A stretch of 8,756 bases of DNA, taken from assembly GCA_947169005.1 (NCBI GenBank), contig CAMVOG010000086.1, positions 1-8,756 of the forward strand, written 5' to 3'. This document shows, piece by piece, positions 5,352 to 8,756 of the stretch (positions within the stretch are counted from its first letter, which is position 1; every line of letters begins with the position of its first letter). The translations under genes were made by a program, and so were the position numbers. The notes below the pieces were generated by a model. It saw only the letters and a list, made by a program, of their open reading frames with translations. It made no database searches and had not been told where the DNA came from. This DNA comes from an uncultured Clostridia bacterium. GTDB taxonomy: Bacteria > Bacillota > Clostridia > Oscillospirales > Oscillospiraceae.

Positions 5352-6632
5352 ATGGACAGACCGCTGGCAGACGAGATCCGCCCCAGGACGCTGGACGAGG
5401 TGGTGGGGCAGGAGCATATTCTGGGCAAGGGCGGCCTGCTGCGCCGCATCATCGAGGGGGGCAGAGTGCCGAATCTGATCTTCTACGGCCCCTCTGGCAC
5501 GGGAAAGACCACCGTAGCGAACATCATCGCGGAGCGCACCCAGCGCACCCTCTATAAGCTGAACGCCACCACGGCGGGGGTCTCGGACATCCAGAACGTG
5601 ATCGCCAGCGTGGATACGCTGCTGAGCCCCAACGGCGTGCTGCTTTACCTGGACGAGATCCAGTACTTCAATAAAAAACAGCAGCAGACGCTGCTGGAAT
5701 ACATCGAAAACGGCAAGATCAGCCTTATCGCCTCCACTACGGAGAATCCCTATTTTTATGTATACAACGCCATTCTCAGCCGCTCCACGGTCTTCGAGTT
5801 CAAGGCGCTGACCCCTGCCTCGGTGGTCCCGGCGGTGGAGCGGGCCATGCGCATCATGGGCGAGCGCTCCGGCCTCCCCTGGGAGGCGGAGGAGGGCGTG
5901 GCGGCCCACATCGCCTCCGCCTGCGGCGGGGACGTGCGCAAGGCCGTGAACAGCGTGGAGCTCTTGTTCTACGGCGCCCGGGAGGACGCGGGCGGGAAGC
6001 TCCGCCTTTCTCTGGAGGACGCGAAGCTCATTTCCCAGCGCTCCGCCATGCGCTACGACCGGGACGGGGACAGCCATTACGACACCGTCAGCGCCCTCAT
6101 GAAGTCCATGCGGGGCAGCGACCCGGACGCCGCCCTCCACTACCTGGCCCGGCTCCTGGAGGCCGGGGACCTCACGGGGGCCTGCCGCCGCATCCTCTGC
6201 TCGGCCAGCGAGGATATCGGCCTGGCTTATCCCCTGGCGGTGCCCATCGTGAAGGCCTGCGTGGACAGCGCCCTGCAATTGGGGCTGCCCGAGGCCCAGC
6301 TCCCCCTCTCCGAGGCCGTGATCCTGCTGGCCACCTGGCCCAAGAGCAACACCGCCTGTATGGCCATCGGCAAGGCCCGGGCGGACGTGAAGGCCGGCAA
6401 GGCGGGCCCCATCCCCCGGGAGCTGCAGAACGTCCACGCGGACGGGACCGGCTTCGAGCGGGAGCAGGGCTACAAGTACCCCCACGACTTCCCCCACCGC
6501 TGGGTAGAGCAGCAGTACCTCCCCGACAATCTGGTGGGCGTGCAATACTACGAATACGGCGATAACAAGACCGAGCAGGCCGCCCGGCGCTATTGGGAGG
6601 AGATCAAAGGGGATAGGATAGCTAATAGTTAA
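5352..6632 (+). CDS. rarA: Replication-associated recombination protein A (MgsA/RarA AAA+ ATPase)
   Basis: AAA+ ATPase related to clamp loaders and RuvB. It acts at stalled replication forks and in maintenance of genome stability, with the single-strand binding protein. The protein has 426 residues, normal for the family. The Walker A motif is GPSGTGKT (46-53), Walker B LLYLDEIQ (97-104), sensor 1 STTENP (128-133) and the arginine finger lies in ILSRS (141-145). The second half holds the RarA tetramerisation region (SALMKSMRGSDPDAALHYLA; SASEDIGLAYP; YKYPHDFPHRW). I chose ATG 5352, since GGAGGGAGG lies 7 nt upstream; an in-frame TTG at 5334 overlaps that site. The last residues (RIANS) and the TAA stop are encoded by the heptamer repeat that follows, so the C-terminus may have been reshaped by the repeat. 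Confidence 0.96.
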   Translation: MDRPLADEIRPRTLDEVVGQEHILGKGGLLRRIIEGGRVPNLIFYGPSGTGKTTVANIIAERTQRTLYKLNATTAGVSDIQNVIASVDTLLSPNGVLLYLDEIQYFNKKQQQTLLEYIENGKISLIASTTENPYFYVYNAILSRSTVFEFKALTPASVVPAVERAMRIMGERSGLPWEAEEGVAAHIASACGGDVRKAVNSVELLFYGAREDAGGKLRLSLEDAKLISQRSAMRYDRDGDSHYDTVSALMKSMRGSDPDAALHYLARLLEAGDLTGACRRILCSASEDIGLAYPLAVPIVKACVDSALQLGLPEAQLPLSEAVILLATWPKSNTACMAIGKARADVKAGKAGPIPRELQNVHADGTGFEREQGYKYPHDFPHRWVEQQYLPDNLVGVQYYEYGDNKTEQAARRYWEEIKGDRIANS

Positions 6633-6652
6633 TAGCTAATAGCTAATAGCTT
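6618..6652. repeat. Heptamer tandem repeat ATAGCTA, five units, over the rarA stop
   Basis: Five 7-nt units: atagcta, atagtta, atagcta, atagcta, atagctt. The rarA stop codon TAA (6630-6632) spans units 2 and 3. Each unit adds TAG or TAA, closing all + strand frames within 21 nt. It runs directly into a second array of different sequence. Confidence 0.88.
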
Positions 6653-6653
6653 A

Positions 6654-6695
6654 ATCTTTTATCTTCAATCTTTTATCTTTTATCTTTTATCTTCC
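6654..6695. repeat. Heptamer tandem repeat ATCTTTT, six units, at the end of the 119-residue gene
   Basis: Six 7-nt units: atctttt, atcttca, three of atctttt, then atcttcc. Length (42 nt) and unit match the array at the pckA stop. The stop codon of the minus-strand gene (6698-6700) lies 2 nt away. On the minus strand the units read GATAAAA with TAA in three frames. The converging rarA and 119-residue genes therefore each have their own adjoining array, and no ordinary terminator hairpin is visible between them. Confidence 0.88.
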
Positions 6696-6697
6696 CT

Positions 6698-7057
6698 TCA
6701 CCGCAGTCCATATCCCCCACAGTTCACCAGAATCGCGCGGACCTCGTCGTAGTGCTCGTCGTCCACGGTGACGCAGGCGCGGGTCTCGCCCCAGCCAGGC
6801 CAGAGGGGGAGCCCCAGGGCGTCGGCGCTCATGCTGGCCCGGCCCAGGCCCCAGGGCTGCCCCTGGGCGGAGAAGCCCGAGAGGCTGTTGGGGTACTGGG
6901 TGGGGAAGAGCAGATCCATGGAGGGCGCGGCCCCCAGTCCGCCCCGGGAGGCGTCCTCTATGTCAAAGCGGAAGGGGATGCTTTTACGCCGCAGACGGGA
7001 GGCGGCCCGCTCGGCTGTATCGCGGTTTTCAAATCGGACATAGATCCTGTGAGACAT
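6698..7057 (-). CDS. Hypothetical protein, 119 residues, not recognised
   Basis: I do not recognise the family. The N-terminus (SHRIYVRFENRDTAERAASR, then RKSIPFRFDIED) looks like a beta-alpha-beta unit. The C-terminus (ACVTVDDEHYDEVRAILVNC) looks like a second beta-alpha element, which suggests a small ferredoxin- or ACT-like alpha/beta fold. The middle (about 38-90) is rich in Gly, Pro and Trp and probably loops. There is no signal peptide or membrane segment; two Cys (95 and 112) are not in a metal motif. The start at 7057 is chosen because the in-frame extension to 7126 is encoded by repeat sequence and lacks a ribosome site, while AGGAAAGGAAG lies 6 nt before this ATG. It converges on rarA and diverges from the DUF951-hisC pair. 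No frame on the opposite strand is more plausible. Confidence 0.7.
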   Translation of the reverse strand: MSHRIYVRFENRDTAERAASRLRRKSIPFRFDIEDASRGGLGAAPSMDLLFPTQYPNSLSGFSAQGQPWGLGRASMSADALGLPLWPGWGETRACVTVDDEHYDEVRAILVNCGGYGLR

Positions 7058-7106
7058 ACGCGGCTTCCTTTCCTTTCGTACTGCCGACAGTATGCCCCGG
7101 AACGCA

Positions 7107-7141
7107 ATGCATAATGCATAATGCATAATGTATAATGATGC
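7107..7141. repeat. Heptamer tandem repeat ATGCATA with an embedded -10 box
   Basis: Units: atgcata three times, then atgtata and atgatgc, all of 7 nt. The single C-to-T change in the fourth unit turns CATAAT into TATAAT (7131-7136). The array lies between two divergent gene starts, unlike the others, which adjoin gene ends. It contributes TAA on the + strand in all frames. Confidence 0.85.
7131..7136 (+). promoter_or_regulatory. Candidate -10 box for the DUF951-hisC operon
   Basis: TATAAT within the heptamer array, 28 nt before the DUF951 start codon and 16 nt before its ribosome site. The expected start is near 7143. The -35 position (7108-7113, TGCATA) matches only half of TTGACA, so the promoter is either weak, activator-dependent or elsewhere. 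Confidence 0.5.
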
Positions 7142-7164
7142 CTGATCCCCTCGGAGGAATGACC

Positions 7165-7356
7165 ATGAACGTCCAGATCGGCGACATTCTTACTTTAAAG
7201 AAAAAGCACCCCTGCGGCAGCGTACGCTGGCGGGTGACGCGGGTGGGAGCGGATTTCAAGCTCGTCTGCCTCGGCTGCGGACATGAGCTGATGCTGCCCC
7301 GGAGCCGCGTGGAAAAGAACATCAAAAAGATCGAAACGGGAGGCGACGCGCCATGA
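7165..7356 (+). CDS. DUF951 (YyzM-like) small Cys-containing protein
   Basis: A 63-residue protein of the DUF951 family, widespread in Firmicutes and of unknown function. The family pattern is clear: MNVQIGDILTLKKKHPCG (1-18), W22, GAD (28-30), then CLGCGHELMLPRSRVE (35-50). Cys17, Cys35, Cys38 and His40 could bind a zinc ion in a small SH3-like beta barrel, but the metal is inference. ATG 7165 is chosen because GGAGG (7153-7157) lies 7 nt upstream; ATG 7159 is too close to it and ATG 7135 lies in the repeat. Its last four bases overlap the hisC start (ATGA), so the two are translationally coupled. Confidence 0.9.
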   Translation: MNVQIGDILTLKKKHPCGSVRWRVTRVGADFKLVCLGCGHELMLPRSRVEKNIKKIETGGDAP

Positions 7357-8408
7357 AGGAGCTTTGGAATCCCCGCATCCGGGGGTTGGAGGCCTACGTC
7401 CCCGGCGAGCAGCCGAAGGACCGCCGCTATATCAAGCTGAACACCAACGAAAATCCCTATCCGCCCTCGCCTAAGGCCCTGGAGGCCATGCGGGAGGCCG
7501 TCTGCGCCGACCTGCGCCTGTACCCGGACCCGGAGTGCGGCCAACTGATCGAGGCCCTGTCCCGCCGCTTCGGGCTTGCGCGGGAGCAGCTTTTCGTGGG
7601 CAACGGCTCCGACGAGGTGCTGGCCATGGCCTTCGCCGCCTTCTTTGACCCGGCGGGCCTGCCCATCATCTTCGCGGATATCAGCTACAGCTTTTATCCC
7701 GTCTACGCGGCCTTTTACGGGGTCCCCACCGCGCCGGTGCCTCTGCGGGAGGATTTTTCCCTGCCCGTGGAGGACTTCCTGCGGCCCAACGGCGGCGTGA
7801 TCCTCTGCAATCCCAATGCCCCCACCGCCATGGCCTTGCCCCTGGCGGAGGTGGAGCGGATCGTGGCCGGTAACCCCGGCTCCGTGGTGCTGGTGGACGA
7901 GGCGTACGTGGACTTCGGTGGCGAGAGCGCCGTGGGCCTCATCGACAAATATCCCAACCTCCTGGTGGTGCGCACCACCAGCAAGTCCTATTCCCTGGCG
8001 GGCCTGCGGGTAGGCTGGGCCATGGGGAACGAGGATTTGATCGCCGCCCTGAACACCGTGAAAAATTCCTTCAATTCCTATACCCTGGACCGGGTCGCTC
8101 TGGCCGGGGCCGCCGCCGCCATTGAGGACCGGGATTACTTTGAGGAGTGCTGCCGCCGGGTGATCGCTACCCGGGAGCGCAGCCGCCGGGAGCTGGAGGC
8201 CCTGGGCTTCCGGGTGCTGCCCAGCGCGGCCAATTTCCTCTTCGCCGCCCCGCCGCAGCCCGACGCGGAGACGGTCTTCCGCCGCCTGCGGGAAGAGGGC
8301 GTCCTGGTGCGCTATTTCAAAAAGCCCCGCATTGACGGTTTCCTGCGCATCAGCGTGGGCACCGACGAGGAGATGGACGGCCTCCTGGCCGCTCTTGGGA
8401 GGATTTGA
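7353..8408 (+). CDS. hisC: Histidinol-phosphate aminotransferase
   Basis: PLP enzyme of fold type I, class I/II, cytoplasmic. It converts imidazole-acetol phosphate and glutamate to histidinol phosphate and 2-oxoglutarate, and some members also act on aromatic amino acids. The 351 residues are normal for HisC. Visible motifs are LNTNENPYPPSP (29-40), NGSDE (84-88), NPNAPT (153-158), DEAYVDF (182-188), the Schiff-base lysine Lys211 in TTSKSYSLAGLRVGW, and FLRISVG (330-336) with the substrate-binding Arg332. No other his gene is in the window, so HisC here is uncoupled from a his operon; a role in aromatic amino acid metabolism cannot be excluded. It starts inside the stop of the DUF951 gene (ATGA overlap), and its ribosome site GGGAGG lies within that gene. 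Confidence 0.95.
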   Translation: MKELWNPRIRGLEAYVPGEQPKDRRYIKLNTNENPYPPSPKALEAMREAVCADLRLYPDPECGQLIEALSRRFGLAREQLFVGNGSDEVLAMAFAAFFDPAGLPIIFADISYSFYPVYAAFYGVPTAPVPLREDFSLPVEDFLRPNGGVILCNPNAPTAMALPLAEVERIVAGNPGSVVLVDEAYVDFGGESAVGLIDKYPNLLVVRTTSKSYSLAGLRVGWAMGNEDLIAALNTVKNSFNSYTLDRVALAGAAAAIEDRDYFEECCRRVIATRERSRRELEALGFRVLPSAANFLFAAPPQPDAETVFRRLREEGVLVRYFKKPRIDGFLRISVGTDEEMDGLLAALGRI

Positions 8409-8506
8409 GGCAATAGGCATAGAGCGCTTTGCGCTTAAAAATGTAGGGGCGGCAATCTGCCGCCCGCCGTTTTCCGCGGCGTCCGCGGCAACCGTTGCCC
8501 GTCCTC
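8409..8506. other. Non-coding stretch after hisC with GC-rich hairpins
   Basis: The stretch holds a small hairpin AGCGC-TTT-GCGCT (8423-8435), the GTAGGGGCG repeat at 8443-8465, and two CCGCGG palindromes (8474-8479, 8483-8488). None is followed by a U-run, so I cannot assign the hisC terminator. Frames on the minus strand here have no ribosome site and no recognisable product. Confidence 0.5.
8443..8465. repeat. GTAGGGGCG hairpin repeat
   Basis: GTAGGGGCGG begins the unit. The stem GGGCGGCA (8447-8454) pairs with TGCCGCCC (8458-8465) around loop ATC, and is followed by GCCG. It shares the GTAGGGGCG head and CGCCCGCCG tail with the copy at 1121-1147, while the loop-proximal bases change in a compensated way. 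This points to a dispersed palindromic repeat family. Confidence 0.65.
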
Positions 8507-8534
8507 TCTGATCTCTGAACTCTGAACTCTGAAC
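8507..8534. repeat. Heptamer tandem repeat TCTGAAC, four units
   Basis: Units tctgatc, then tctgaac three times, 7 nt each. Each carries TGA on the + strand, the strand of hisC, so all three frames close. It lies about 100 nt after hisC and just upstream of the A-tract promoter region. Confidence 0.85.
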
Positions 8535-8569
8535 TCCGCGCCCCCTGAGCCCTGTTCCTTTGCCCCGAC

Positions 8570-8629
8570 AAAAAAATGCCAAAAAACTGCAAAAAAGGTG
8601 TTGACAAGGGCGGGGGAAGGTGGTATATT
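8570..8629 (+). promoter_or_regulatory. Strong promoter P1 with phased A-tracts (probable rRNA operon)
   Basis: TTGACA (8601-8606) and TATATT (8624-8629) are 17 nt apart. Directly upstream lie three A-tracts, 8570-8576, 8581-8586 and 8591-8596, centred about 10 bp apart. Such helically phased tracts bend DNA and act like the UP elements of ribosomal RNA promoters. Confidence 0.85.
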
Positions 8630-8672
8630 AGCAAAGCGCTCGGGCGAGCCGGGGTTTTCTTCCTTGGTTGCG

Positions 8673-8711
8673 AAAAAAACTCTTGACAAAGCCTCCCGCG
8701 CGTGGTAATAT
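8673..8711 (+). promoter_or_regulatory. Strong promoter P2, tandem with P1
   Basis: TTGACA (8683-8688) and TAATAT (8706-8711) are again 17 nt apart, with an A7 tract at 8673-8679 just upstream. It lies 82 bp downstream of P1. Between them a short stem GCTCG-GG-CGAGC (8638-8649) precedes a GGGGTTTT stretch. Tandem perfect TTGACA promoters are typical of rRNA operons. Confidence 0.85.
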
Positions 8712-8756
8712 AAAGACCCTGCGCCGAGCGGGGCGTGTACCTTGTAAATTAAACAG
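8712..8756 (+). promoter_or_regulatory. Transcribed leader, probably of a 16S rRNA operon beyond the window
   Basis: The end of the window reads ACCTTGTAAATTAAACAG. This resembles the CTTTGAAAACTAAAC-type sequence found shortly before 16S rRNA in Firmicutes, part of the leader used in antitermination or RNA processing. With the tandem promoters, it suggests that 16S rRNA starts a short distance to the right. The rRNA itself is not in the window, so this is inference. Confidence 0.5.

Noticed and set aside
5172..6545. 457-codon minus-strand frame opposite rarA
   Set aside because: Shadow of rarA, with no recognisable motif; it would also cover the holB/rarA promoter region.
54..8534. CRISPR array
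   Set aside because: The tandem repeats have 7-nt units without spacers, and no cas gene is present.
7029..8582. 517-codon minus-strand frame opposite hisC and DUF951
   Set aside because: Shadow frame that passes through repeats and two real genes; no motif and no ribosome site.
8350..8689. Two minus-strand frames (94 and 84 codons) after hisC
   Set aside because: They lie over the heptamer array and the tandem promoters, and part of their protein sequence (the EFR/QSSE-like repeats) is just the translated repeat.

Overview
The window reads as a chromosomal segment of a high-GC, low-AT-codon member of the Clostridia (Firmicutes), probably a gut lineage related to Oscillospirales or Christensenellales. 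The reasons are the holB-ricT gene pair (conserved order with Bacillus tmk/yaaQ/yaaR/holB/yaaT), a DUF951 (YyzM-type) small protein, a MgsA/RarA-type ATPase, strong GGAGG ribosome binding sites and near-consensus SigA promoters with 17-bp spacers. The phylum call is firm; anything finer is inference. The genes are housekeeping genes, and I see no defence, CRISPR, phage or biosynthetic cluster.

Layout. 1-262: a possible gene tail, a degenerate 7-nt repeat, then a consensus promoter with a perfect 14-bp palindrome at its start site. 263-952 (+): an XRE regulator whose C-terminal part contains two further HTH-like units. 953-1299: a non-coding mosaic of three repeat types. 1300-2865 (-): ATP-type PEP carboxykinase. 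2938-4340 and 4360-5175 (-): ricT and holB, an operon with its own promoter overlapped by a 10-bp inverted repeat. 5352-6632 (+): rarA, divergent from holB with a consensus promoter. 6698-7057 (-): an unrecognised 119-residue protein. 7165-7356 and 7353-8408 (+): a DUF951 protein overlapping hisC. 8409-8756: non-coding, ending in two consensus promoters with phased A-tracts and a leader resembling those before Firmicutes 16S rRNA genes, so a ribosomal RNA operon probably starts just past the right edge.

The genes form no single pathway. holB and rarA both act at the replication fork and share an intergenic promoter region; ricT belongs to the RicA-RicF-RicT mRNA maturation/development complex; pckA is central carbon metabolism; hisC is histidine biosynthesis. 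The most unusual signal is between the genes: at least seven short arrays of different sequence but all with a period of exactly 7 nt, mostly placed on or next to stop codons. One of them appears to be split by a 186-bp MITE-like element flanked by an 8-bp direct repeat, and another appears to supply a promoter -10 box.
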